Origin: Nectonema munidae
Taxonomy: Eukaryota > Nematomorpha > Nectonematoida > Nectonematidae
Length of the DNA: 64,000 bases
NCBI GenBank assembly: GCA_030549495.1
Contig: JAUIRK010000172.1
Location: 1 to 64,000, forward strand
Direction of reading: 5' to 3'
Shown: in pieces, positions 1 to 11,800 of the stretch
Position numbering within the stretch: the stretch's first letter is position 1
Layout of the letters: each line of letters opens with the position of its first letter
Translations under genes and position numbers: made by a program
Notes under the pieces: generated by a model
Seen by the model: the letters and a program-made list of their open reading frames with translations, nothing else
Told to the model about the DNA's origin: nothing
Database searches by the model: none

Positions 1-51
1 AGATAGATAGATAGATGATAGATAGATAGATAGATAGATAGATATATGTAA
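1..51. repeat. (GATA)n simple repeat
   Basis: The window opens with an almost perfect run of GATA tetranucleotides broken by one GATGATA step. It is a microsatellite and may continue upstream of the window. Confidence 0.95.
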
Positions 52-2093
52 TATAAAGGGAAGACACCGCTTTCTGAGAACAGAAATTTCTTGAATCAGG
101 TTATCCTATTTTGTGAACAAAAATCTATTATTATTTTTGTCTACTTTACTTGATATTATCTCTCAATTAATGTTAAGTAATTATACAATTTGTCTGCCTT
201 TCTGAAGCGTTTTATAGAACTTGATCTTTTTTCCACAATTTTACCTTTTTAATATTCAATGTGAATTTGAAACCAATTACTATATATCATGAAATTTTGG
301 CGATATTCTTATTTTTGTGAAAAGCTGATATTTTGCTAAAATATAACTCACGAATATTTAAATCTATATAATTATTATATTTTTTGTTAGAACAGGTCAC
401 TTTTGGTTGTATTATCATCAATGTAATACAAATTCATAATTATTTTTAAAGAATTTTTTTTATTTATACGGATAATGGAAACAATGATTAATAGGATAGA
501 TTAAAGAGGGTTGACATAAAGAGTATTTTGTTTATTAAAAAATTACCCTCTTGGAAAGAAGGAACTGTATAAAAATGAGAAGATAGGGATGAAGAGCACA
601 AAGGAACAGTGTTGGATAAATCATCCTTGAATCCCTTAAAACAATTCCCTAATCTGTGTGCATAACAGGTTATATGAAGTTTCACATATGTTTATTATCA
701 CCAAATCTTAAGCGCAATCTGAGAAAACGAATGAATGTTTGAAATATTAAAAATATATATAATTCCACTTTTATCTTATGAATACCAATGGTAATAAATA
801 CTGTAAATGTTGAAATTTTGGCGCTATTCTTATTTCCAAGAAAAGCTGATGTTTCGCAAAAATACAACTTGCAAATGCAATGAATCTGAAAGTCCTAATG
901 ATGAAAAATTGGTATAACATATGATGATAATTTTGAAAATTTATGATTGCTCGCGGATATAACACTACGACGAATTTTTTTAACTCGATAATCCCGAAAA
1001 TTTAACTTCCGCCAAATTTCTTGATTTACAGTTTTCAAAAATACAAGTTTTCTCAGACTGAAAAAGTTGTCCCAGCCCCCAAATTTTTCTTTTACGACAT
1101 ATGCATATAATTTTTCTGATTTTTTTGCAGCCCCCATGTACTTGCTATAGAATAAATCAATGGAGCATAAGTAATAAAAAAGACACTAATTGAAGTAATA
1201 TTTGGAATAAGATGACACTAAACTTATCAAATATTTTGGTAAAAATCCAAATATTTTGGAAGCTTCATTTTTTTCCTATTTTTAATGGCGTAATTGATAA
1301 TAGTAATAATAATATAAAGGAATTTTCCCAAAAATTTTTGAAATTTTTTTTACAGACGTCACAATCAAGATCTTTGGCCTGTACTGTGTGAACAAATTTT
1401 ATTCTAGGTATTATAAGATCCCACACTTCTTGTTTCCAAAACTTTTGCGCAGAGTTTAGCACTTTTTTTATGAAAATTTATCCCATATGTTATTTATATT
1501 GAATGGAAGGATATTGAAGAATTTGCCGCGCCATTTTTTAATATTGAAGCAAACTATTTTCCTTTCATAATTTTTAAGGTAGAGTTAACTCATTTACATC
1601 ATTTGTTTTAAAAAAACAAAAGATTTGTTGATCCTAATGCACACACAAGTTCATTTCTACATATGTTAGTCATTAATGGATACAAGCATATTAACTTTTG
1701 TCGTGTTGGTATTGGTTGTTTTTTTGATTTTGAAACCTTTTTTGAATTCCTTTTTATAAGTAGACTTTCCTTTGTGAGCTGAGTTTCGGGTTTGAATATG
1801 CTTCGAAAACACAAAATTTTTTCAATTTCGAATGGCGAAAAGATTCTATAAAATCTAGACCTAAAAAAATATGAAGAATTTAGCGAGAAACATTTGTGTG
1901 CACCTATGTGCTCATATTTTCAAAAAAAGCCAGAAAGCCCTTAGTGTGAAGAAAATCACTTGTAATAAAATGTAAATAAAAAAACATTGTATATTGAGTA
2001 ATTCTTAAAAATATGAGTATTAATTTGTTGAATTAATTAAAAGCATAAGACCCGTAAAAAAATTACTGGAGATAATGGATATACTCTTTATAT
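52..2093. other. No gene recognised; diverged 65-bp direct repeat inside
   Basis: This AT-rich stretch has only short, non-conserved reading frames. The one structure seen is a direct repeat: about 290-355 and about 811-878 share the cores GAAATTTTGGCG and GAAAAGCTGAT in the same order and spacing, with scattered differences. It could be intron or upstream flank of the PCYT2 gene, but no PCYT2 exon was found here. Confidence 0.5.
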
Positions 2094-4200
2094 CATGTAT
2101 GGGCAACCTACGGCCCAGGGAAGCCCAATTTGTCCCGCGAAGCTTTTCATCAGGCCCTTGGATACCTTTGAAAAAAATTTTGAAATTACCCACTGGATGA
2201 TTAAAGTATGTTTATATTAATAAAAAAATATTTTATTTGTCTTTGACCCTATGGTTATTCATTCAATTATTTGCATTTGTAAAGTCAGATTTGTCCTTAC
2301 TAGAGGCATTTAACCATCATAATCTTCAATCCCTTTCTCCATCTTTTTTGTGAATTCCTTTGAATAAAGTTGGATTTTTCACCATTTTCTTTTCTAATTA
2401 CCCATCGATTAATGCTTTCTTTGTGTTGAATATTTACTTTCATGATTTCCCATATTTATGTATTCAGTCAGTCTCTGGACATACCATCTGGTTAGAGTCC
2501 TAAATATCTCCTTTAGCTCTTCCAGTTAATACACAAAGGATCAAATCTACTACATTTTTTAATTGCCATATTAATTATTTTTTTTATAAATTTTTTAATT
2601 TTATTAAAAAGTTATTTAATGAACATATCAACAAAAAATCTAGTTGTTAAAAAAGAGGAAAGTGGATTAATGAGTTTCGAGTGCTCCAAAGAAAAGTGGA
2701 CCAATGACTATTTTTCACACAAATGAAAGAAAAACCAATGTGTTTACTGTGTTCAGAGTCGTTGCTGTTATAAAAAGAGAATATAATGTAAAAAGACACT
2801 ATATTTCCAAACACTCATCTCTTTATGATAATTTTCAAGGTGAACGTAAAAACAAAAAGTCTAAAAACTGATTAAAGTTTCGAAAGAACCGCTTGAACAA
2901 TTTTCGTCAAAAAATGTGATCATGCCGACAACATCATTTGTGCTAATTATATTGTCAGTGAAAAAATTGCAAAACATTCAAAAATTATCCTGAGGGCGAT
3001 TTTGTGAAAGAATGCCTACAAGCAGTGGTTGATATTTGGTGTCCATGCAGAAAAAAAGAAATTGATAATATTATATTGCCTCGTAGAATTGTAACAAGAC
3101 GGATTGCTAAACTTACTACCAATATAGAAACTGTCTTGAAAGAACTTGCCTCTAAATATAAGTATTTTTCCTTGGCTATTGATGAAAGTACTCACCTGGC
3201 AAATACATCCCACCTTGCAGTTTTTGTATGTGGAATTGATGACGATTTCAGTATCTCAGAAGAAATTCTTGGTCTTCAGGCCATGAAAGACACTACCACT
3301 GGAGAGTATATTTTTCAAGTATTGAAAATATTGAAAGAAAACTTAATCTCTATTTTGAAAAACTTCATGGTTTAGCAACATATGGTGCTACTGTAATTAT
3401 AATTCTTAACTTCTATGAACATAGACCCAAAAGATTTTTTGCGTTTCACTGCACAAAGATAATTTGTGTGCCAAGTCCCTCAAATTTGAACATGCTATGT
3501 CTAGAGTAGTTTCGAGTATCAATTTTGTAAAATTTTGACCGCTAGTTTAAGGAATTTCTTGAGAATGTCGAGGCAGAATATGGAGATCTAGTTTATGACG
3601 TGGCCTTTACTGTGAGGCACATTGGTTGAGCAAAGGAAAAATGTTAAGATGATTTCCAAGTTATGGAGATTAGAGGCAAGTCTATCCCTGAATTAAGTGA
3701 TGATGGCTGGATGCGGGATCCCTCTTTCTTGTTGCCTTTACTTCATATTTGAATGGCTTGAATTCAAAATTGCAACGAAAGGGACAATTTGTTCATCAGT
3801 TGTACAGTCATAACCGAACATTCCAAAACAAAATTCAACGTTGAAAAAACAGCAGAGAAATGGGAATATTTTCCATTTCCCTACATTGGTGAAAAGCAGA
3901 CTGCACTTCCTATGCTGATGAGCTCATATCAATTCACAAAGAATTCATCAGTAGATTTCAAGATTTCAGTTCACAAATTTGATATCAATGTTGATGAAGC
4001 TCAGGGAACTGCAGATGGAATTGATTGAACTTCAAGAAAATAAAGAATGAAAAATGAGAGATTATTCGTTACTGGAACATCTTGAATTGAATATGCTAAT
4101 AAATTGGTTTGACAGTTCGAATAGATTGAAGTGAATGAATTGATTCGTAAATCAGTACCAGATAATAAACAAAACTCACTGAGTTTCGTAAAAAATGATT
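2094..4200 (+). mobile_element. hAT-type DNA transposon relic
   Basis: The left edge reads GGGCAACCTACGGCCC, closely matching the terminal sequence of many ZBED/Charlie-type hAT elements. Inside, in the right order, lie a BED-finger-like stretch (about 2720-2830) and a hAT transposase core (3004 onward). No matching right terminus or 8-bp target duplication was found, so the right edge is only a guess near 4.2 kb. The element is degraded and cannot be autonomous. Confidence 0.6.
2640..4028 (+). pseudogene. hAT transposase relic, GTF2IRD2/ZBED-like
   Basis: The open piece at 3004-3375 encodes a protein containing FSLAIDESTHLANTSHLAVF and MKDTTTGEYIF. This is the 'FSLAxDEST...TAQL' block followed by 'MKDTTTGxDLF' known from GTF2IRD2-, FAM200- and ZBED-related hAT transposases; the D of DEST is a catalytic-core residue. 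Upstream, frames around 2720-2830 give EKPMCLLCSESLAV and YNVKRHYISKHSSLY, the Cys/His pattern of a BED-type finger. The downstream frame at 3789-4028 begins in the family's middle region (STVITEHSKTKF-like order with KWEYFPF) and then ends. Several frameshifts and stops separate the pieces, so it is a pseudogene of a transposase, not a host gene. Confidence 0.75.
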
Positions 4201-4339
4201 CAGCAAATTTGTCACTGTGCTAACTTTACTGGTAAAGGGAGGGCTAGAAAAGCTCCCCTACCTCGTCAAAAATAAGAAATATAAAAAGCATTGTTAGAAT
4301 ATTTATAAAATTTACTCATAGTTAGAATCCATCTATTTT

Positions 4340-4645
4340 AGTTTTGAGGAAAAGATAATTTATCAATTCTTGGGTGAAAAAAAATTGAAAAATTTTCAAG
4401 ATATTAGTTTCCATAAAAGCAGAGTTTTTAGGACCAGGTGGAAAGTTGATAACATTTCTGATATTTTCACTTACAACTCTTCCGCGTGAATCATAAAAAG
4501 ACTCCCAACCGTAATCAATTTGATCTGGGCAAATTAAATTGTCATCAATGTCTTCTTCATATTCCGAACTTTGAGAGCTTTCATCAGAAAAAAAGCTTGA
4601 AAAAGAAGATCTTTCAGAAAGAGAAGTAGAGGCATCCGATTACAT
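4340..4645 (-). pseudogene. piggyBac-like transposase N-terminal fragment
   Basis: Read on the minus strand, about 99 codons stay open without a start. They give a Ser/Asp/Glu-rich segment (SSQSSEYEEDIDD) followed by INFPPGPKNSAF and then a helix FQFFFTQELINYLF. An acidic N-terminus leading to a 'P-x-x-x-F-x-x-FF-x-x-E-L' segment is typical of the start of piggyBac transposases. The rest of the transposase is missing or unreadable toward 4250. The assignment rests on pattern memory rather than alignment. It could instead be another DNA-transposon N-terminus. Confidence 0.4.
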
Positions 4646-4771
4646 TATAAAATTGATAAACTCTGTTGTAAATCAAAACAAAATAAGAGAGTGGAAAGAA
4701 AAAAATGTATGCGTGTGTGCACGTGTGGTATTTCTAAAATTGTCCGTATGTACGAATGTACAATGTACATG

Positions 4772-4853
4772 TACGAGTGATTGTGTGCAAGTGTATGTAT
4801 TACGTATGATCGTGTGCAAGTGAATGTATAACTTATGATCGTGTGCAAGTGTG
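4772..4853. repeat. Minisatellite, about 29-bp unit, three copies
   Basis: Three consecutive units share the core GATCGTGTGCAAGTG (GATTGTGTGCAAGTG in the first), spaced about 29 bp. Surrounding sequence (4700-4920) is rich in TGTG/TACG and looks like older decayed copies. Confidence 0.7.
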
Positions 4854-5894
4854 ATACGAGTGATTCCATACCAGTGCTTGTGTGAGAGTGTGTTTGTAAA
4901 ATCTATTCATATACGATCGGTCATTTATGTATACATTAGGGTGTTCCAAGTTATAATGGAAAAAATAAATTTTTAATGGTCCTAGCACATTTTTTTTAGG
5001 TTCTCTATGTTTTATATAGTTTTTACATATCACAAAGCATATGGAGTAAATTGCCATATGTGCGTCTACCATGCTATAAGGATATTCGTGCGTATAGCGA
5101 AGGTTCGATTGGAAGTAAGTGTTCCTCTGCGTTCTCTTTTGAGACTCAATCGGTTGAAACATTTCATGCAACTATCATTGTAGTCATTACAAATTTTTAG
5201 CTTCTTAAAGTTTTAAATAAGCTAAATTATTTTATCTAAATTATTATCAAATATACCTCAAATTCCTTCAAATGTGTTCTAATATTGAAATAGCCTTCCT
5301 TCAATTATTTCTTATTAAAATGTTTTGTCTTTCCTAACTTTCATATTTTGAATATTTACTTCGAAACGATCGCTATCGATTGTATAAGACGTTGAGTGTC
5401 ACTTGCGATTACCATGAGATTTCCTTAAGTAGACTTAAGGACTTTATATTTTATTGAAATTAATTTGTAGTTTCACTGATAAAAAGAAATTCTTCCGAGG
5501 TTTACGCAATACAAAAAAAATGCACCAACATAGGATGTAAAAATACAAATACAAATCTATTTGATCCATCTCTGGCACGCAGTTTATTCTTTTATTCATT
5601 CCACGTAATATGCGTTGTTCATTAATTTGTTGTTTTCTTAACACAATTCTTAGTATCGTGTGTCTTACATTGACTTCTTTTCTGCTTTTCCAATCAAAAG
5701 GCTTGTTCATGCTTTTAGCTCGATTGGCTACCAAAGTTCCCCTTATTTATACAACTTTTAATAATGACTTTCTTCACTTGCATTCTTTGGTGGATGATTA
5801 GTCTAAGTTTGGCGCATAAAATTTTAGATAAAAAATTTACTTTAAAGTCAGTTTTGTACATTTTTTTGATAACTCAATTTTAAGTCGCAATCAG

Positions 5895-8800
5895 GAAAGA
5901 GAAAGTCCATCGTGTCACAATTTTTCCCTTCAAATAAAAAGATTGTTCAATTTTCTGATGGAAAGGAAAGATCGGTACTTTATGTTCGCAATATTCTCAA
6001 CACTTATACATTCTATGCTCTTTGATTGATAGCCTGAAGATCGTGTGGTCTACACTTCTGGCGCCTTTGACTTGTTCAACATCGGCCACCTCGATTTTCT
6101 CTCTGAAGCTTCCAAACTTGGCAGCTACTTAATCATAGGCTTGCACACGGATTCGGTCAATAACTTTTCTTAATTTTCTTGTGTTTGCATTTTTATTGCG
6201 CGAAATCCTTACTTTAAAACAGGGATTGGGAGTCGGAGGTAAAATGTCCGACTTCTAGTACTTATTAAAATCAGATTCCCCATTTCTGCTTTAAAATCAG
6301 TAATGTGTATGCCGCCATGGAAAATAGGTCTCTATGTCAACTGCCCTACTGACAAATGTCCAATAACTGTCTTCTCCATTGGGACAAAATGTAAATTTGA
6401 TATGGGGTGTAAGAATTAGGCTGTGAAATTTTCGAAACGTGCTTAGGTATTTCGTGCTTATGTGTGATTTAGGTATTTCTAATGCCAATATGTATGTATT
6501 CCTATGTATCTATTTATTTATGCATGTGCGTATGCATCTCTAGATGTTTTTTAGTGTCAGGCGTGTATTAATGCAGATAAATAGGAAAGTTTGTATCAAC
6601 AACGCCACAAAATGTACATGCAAATCAGGGGTGCACATCCGGGGGGGGCGAGAATTCCTGTAATGTGCCTGATAGACTACTTCATTTTCAAATGAAAAGC
6701 TTATGGCTCCCCCCTCCTCCCCCAACAATTTTGGATTTTTTTAAACTAGTGTATATTCGATATGCAAAATAAAATATTTTCCCTGTAAGTATAGTATTTA
6801 AATTCACCAATTTTGTAAAAAAAAATATAAAGTAGTCTTATAAATTTAGGTTTACGATGAATACACTCTATTTTAAAAGATTGCTTGAATATTTGGTCCC
6901 CATGGTATTTCCAGACCACTAATTTTGAAAATTGCAACAAAAAAATTTCGCCCCCCAATAATTTTGAGGATGTGCGCCCCTGATGCAAATGCATGCATGT
7001 AGATTGCGATAGCACTAGACCTAGCTTCAACCCTAACACTAATGCAACTTCTACAGTAATCCTAGCCATGACAATGCGTTTCCAAAATCAAGGCCCATTT
7101 AGAAATTGGCTGAGGACTTGTCAACTATTATGCAAATTGCGAAAAAATGGAATAGTTATAATCACCGGTAGAATGCGCCAGCGTGACCATGATTTTCTGT
7201 GACGCAATATTATCTATTTTATATTTTGAACCCTTTAAGGACCAGTGGAATGCTGGTGACCCGGAAAATCAAAAGTGTATGCTTTTAAATAAAATTCTAT
7301 TAAAAGCATAGGCACACGATTAGTCTTCAAACTTGCTGTCTTTAAAGGGTTAAAAGGCAAAACTCGACAGACTGAATTTTTTCTTCTTCAAAAAATACAG
7401 TTTTAACTCGAAGAACTCAAGAAAAGAAGCTGTTTGCCCTTTTTATTTCGAAGCTCTCTTTTTGTTGCGGTTACATGTAACTTTGTTTTATTCCTACTAT
7501 ACTTTCAGCATTTAACAAAAAACAGCTTATTCTGACATATCACAGTATGATAGTTGGAGAAAATGTGAGGTTTTGGAGATGTTTAGCTCAAGCAACTGGC
7601 TCAGCATTTCAAGGTTCGCCTATTTAGCATGCGAGTTCCAACTGTCTTCTTTGAAAAGCTACTTCTGGATGAGTGCTTTGGGCTTGATGAGTGGTTTGAA
7701 GCTCCTGGAAGCGTTTCACTTCTTTCTCCACCTTTGCGTAGGTAGAGGCTATTCTACGGCATAAAAAATTTGGAGTGTTATCCAAATTAATTCTAATTGT
7801 CTTGTTTTATCACGTTTATCTGTTGTTGTGAAAGGGAGTCTGTGAGAATTAATCACATCAAAGTAAACATCAGCTCCATACTCATATCAACGAACCTTGG
7901 TTTAGTCGTGCTTGTCGCGCTCAATGGTGTTAAAAGTAACGACTTTAATCCAAACCAAAAAATTCATACAGAGGCTTGTCACCAAACATAACTAAAGGAG
8001 ACCTATGAATATTTAAATTAATTGAGAGAGATATATATTATTTATTTTAACATTAAAGTTATACATAAAAAAAGAAACAAACTAAAACATTAGCAATATA
8101 CTCAAAATTGATAATGGAAGTAGTCAGAATCAATAAATCTCTGGCATAAATACTTTTAAGAGGCTAGATAGGATTGTTAGTATACGCATCAAAAGGCAGA
8201 AAGCCGCAAATAAGATGCAGCACATACTTTAGGCGGATATGGACTTCATAAAGTATGCCCGTGCATTGCTCTAAAAAGAATACATACATGCTCTTTGTGT
8301 AGAACATGCTTCGTCAATTGTAGCTCATCATCCATGCTATTCACATTCCAGCCAAGAGCCGAAGTCATCATAAAGTGTAAAAGTATGTGTCAGCGTATCA
8401 CCAATACTGCCACTACATTTGTTAATGTTTTGTCACATTTGTTGCTATGTGATTGAGTTCATCAAGATGATACAATCCGATTTTTTTCATTCAAAGTAAC
8501 AATTTTTCTAAAGGTAGAAGCCAATAGAATATTGGAAAAGAGTGACTTGTATTATGATAATTCAACAACGACTCATCTTACAGAAAAAATGAAGCGTGTT
8601 TTTCAGGTTAGCCCTAAAGGAAGTGTAAATCACTGATTTAGAAGTGAAATTGAAGCGCCACGAGTGCTCGGCTGTCTTCTTGACATAATGTGTTAGAAAT
8701 TAGACATTCTTTTTCATTATGTTCATAAAATTATCTTTTGTAAAAAGTCATCGAATGTACCTCGAATAACACCCTGTATAACAGTTAGATAAAGAAACGA

Positions 8801-11800
8801 GTCTCCATAAAATATAATTATAGAAGTAACAAAAAGAAGAGAAAAATGTGAAGGAATAACGAAATCTTTTTTATGTTTCTTATTTTAACAATGAATGGAT
8901 CTTAAATGTCAAAGTTAAAATGATAAGAAATTTTGCCGAGGTTCTTGTTTTCTTATTTCATCTAATTTTGTTATTAAATTTTTCTCCAGGCTGTGAATCG
9001 ATATAAAGGCGCAAATTTCCCAATCATGAACTTGCAAGAGCGTGTCTTGAGTGTCCTTTCCTACAAAGTAAGTTCACTAGTAGCGTCACCACTTTTATTT
9101 ATGCAAATGGCAAATATATACACATATATATAACGACTAATTTTTTTGAATCTTCAATTCTCTATATATTTTTCTACTTTTTAAAAATAATAAATAGAAA
9201 AACAATATTTTTCGTGGATTCACACCGAGTAATATTTATTAAAACGAAGAAGGCATATACTATACCTAAAAAAATCATAAAAAAGCATGAATATTTAAAA
9301 CGTTCATATTTTAAATATCATTTTTGTGTAGAATAAATACAAAAATATTTATTCTTTTTAAATATATCGTTGGCTCCCGTTACTTTTAGAATAGAAAGAT
9401 AAACGTGGTTTCTCTAATCATTTTTATCAAATCATGCATATACGAAACTAAAAGTAACGGCAGCCAACGGTTTATTTAAAAAGAATAAATATTTTTTGAT
9501 TTTTTAAAGAATATTTTTCATTCTTTGATTATAGAATTTTATATTGATTATTATTTGACAAATATATTATTTAATATCGTGCAAATTGCAAAAATATAGG
9601 TACTAACTTTTGTAACATCGTATGAAGCATATCAAATCTTAGATCTGACAAAATATGAACTGACAGGTTGGAGATGACAATCAAGTTATGCTACAAATTG
9701 ATATTACTATATATGTTATACACAATATTTTTTAAAATGCTATTGTTTTCAAATGTGTAATAATGTAAAAGGTTATTTGATCTTGTTGAGTACATATGAA
9801 TAGACTGCTTAGCAATAAAAAATATTTTAGTCTATCATGAGATTTGATCATTTTAAAATACAGTAAACATCAGATATTTATTCAAGTTAAAAATATTCAT
9901 GCGATTGAAAAGATTAGATGTACAATTATAATTGATATATTTTATGATTTTATTTTGTAGCTTACATAGCTTTACAGAGAAGGAGCATTTGGAAGTACAC
10001 CAAAAAATATTACAGTATTGTAAATATGGTTATATATATATTTAAAATGGTTCTAGGAGAAAAAACTGTGCAAACGACAAAAGTGTGCAGCAGAGAAAAA
10101 AAAGAAAAAGAAACTCTTTTGTCGTTTGCACACTTTTCTCCGTTTACCATTTAAAACGAGATGACAATGAAAAAAAGATTTTATATGAATGAAGTGCAGT
10201 AAAGTTCTATGCAAAGAATTGCATAGTGAAATAAATCAATTAAAACTAAGTTATTTTCGGAACTGGGAATACTTTTTGGTTCCAAGCCTGGTTCCCAAAT
10301 TTTTAAAACCGGGAACGTCCCGGTATTTCAGAACCGGGAGCAAACCCTAATATGTATATTTATATGCATGCATAGTAGAGTCTAATTTTAATCTTATGTG
10401 ACAATATATACTTTACTTAAAAAAAGCTCGAATAAACGAGAAATTTTTAAACCTAAATAATTTATATTTTAAACTTTTTAAATGAATTTATTATCAATTT
10501 TAAGACGGAAGTTAGAATGTGTTTTACGCTTAGAGAAAAGCATATAAACACTTTTTTGAGTATTCAATTTAAACAAATTGTTATCGCACCATGTTGTGTG
10601 TGACACTATCAAGCAAGAGCCTTATTGATATTATCACAATTAAAACTGAAATTATTCATTTTAAAGTGTAAACAAACATCATCTGCATATAATATGGGAT
10701 TACAAAAACCTGACAAATAAGAGGGTAAACGGTTAATATAGAGAGGAAATAGCAAGGGAAATAATATGGAGCCTTGGGGGACTCCTGAGTGATAGGAAAT
10801 AATCCCGGAGTCTACATTATTATTTCTGACAAAAAATCTCTTAGAAAGATAACCTGAAAACCAATCATGCACTTTTGATGGGAAACCATATATTTATAAT
10901 TTATACAACAATAAGGAATGGTTGATATTATCAAAAGCTTTGGAAAAGTCGAAGAATATGCATAAGGAAGAAAATGGACTGTAGAAAGTGTTAGAAATGT
11001 TTTAAAGTGGGCTAAGAATGGCAGATGCAGTGCATTTATTTTTTAAAAAGGAAAATGGTCTATTATAATCAATATAATGTTATTTTCATTAACATAAATA
11101 AGCGCTCTATCATAGACCATTTTTTCCAAAATTTTAGAAAAATTCGCTATTATGGAAATTGGACGAAAGTTGTTAATATCAAGACGGGATTTTTGTAGGC
11201 TTCAAAACGGATACAACTTTTGTTAATTTTAGGCAATCTGGAAAAAGACCTGAGGTAAGACTGAGATTATATGAATAAATTAATTTATTCGATATGAATA
11301 CAGGAAGGGAATAAATGATAATATTATAAGATTAACTTCATCATAGCCAAGGGATTTATGATTTTTGAGTGAGGCAATTCCTATATATAAATCATTCAAA
11401 GTAAAAGCTTCAGAACAAGAAGGTTTTAAATTAAGCTGAACTGTATTATTGATAAAGTTAAAGGATGTAGTAGATGGATTCAACGTTAAAAAAGAAAAAG
11501 TTTTAGAAAAATCATGAGCCGAAGAGTTGTTGTTTACATTTTTTTTAAATTTAAGAGATAATTCAAAGTTCCCCAAATGTTGTCACATTCATCATTGTCA
11601 AGTCTATTGGTGAAAAATTTCATTTTTGATAGTTTCATTTGCAACTTGTAAAATTTGACAGTATTTGTAAAATTAGGATTATTTTTGAACATTTTATATA
11701 AAAATGCTTTGCGTTTTTTGTAGCGAAAAAGTTGCTCATCAAACCATATATTTGCATTTTTTGAGATTTCACATTTATTAGAGGAAAGCATTGATCAAAA

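Noticed and set aside
4999-5114. Possible upstream PCYT2 exon ending at a strong GTAAGT donor
   Set aside because: The translated sequence does not resemble any part of the first cytidylyltransferase domain or linker.
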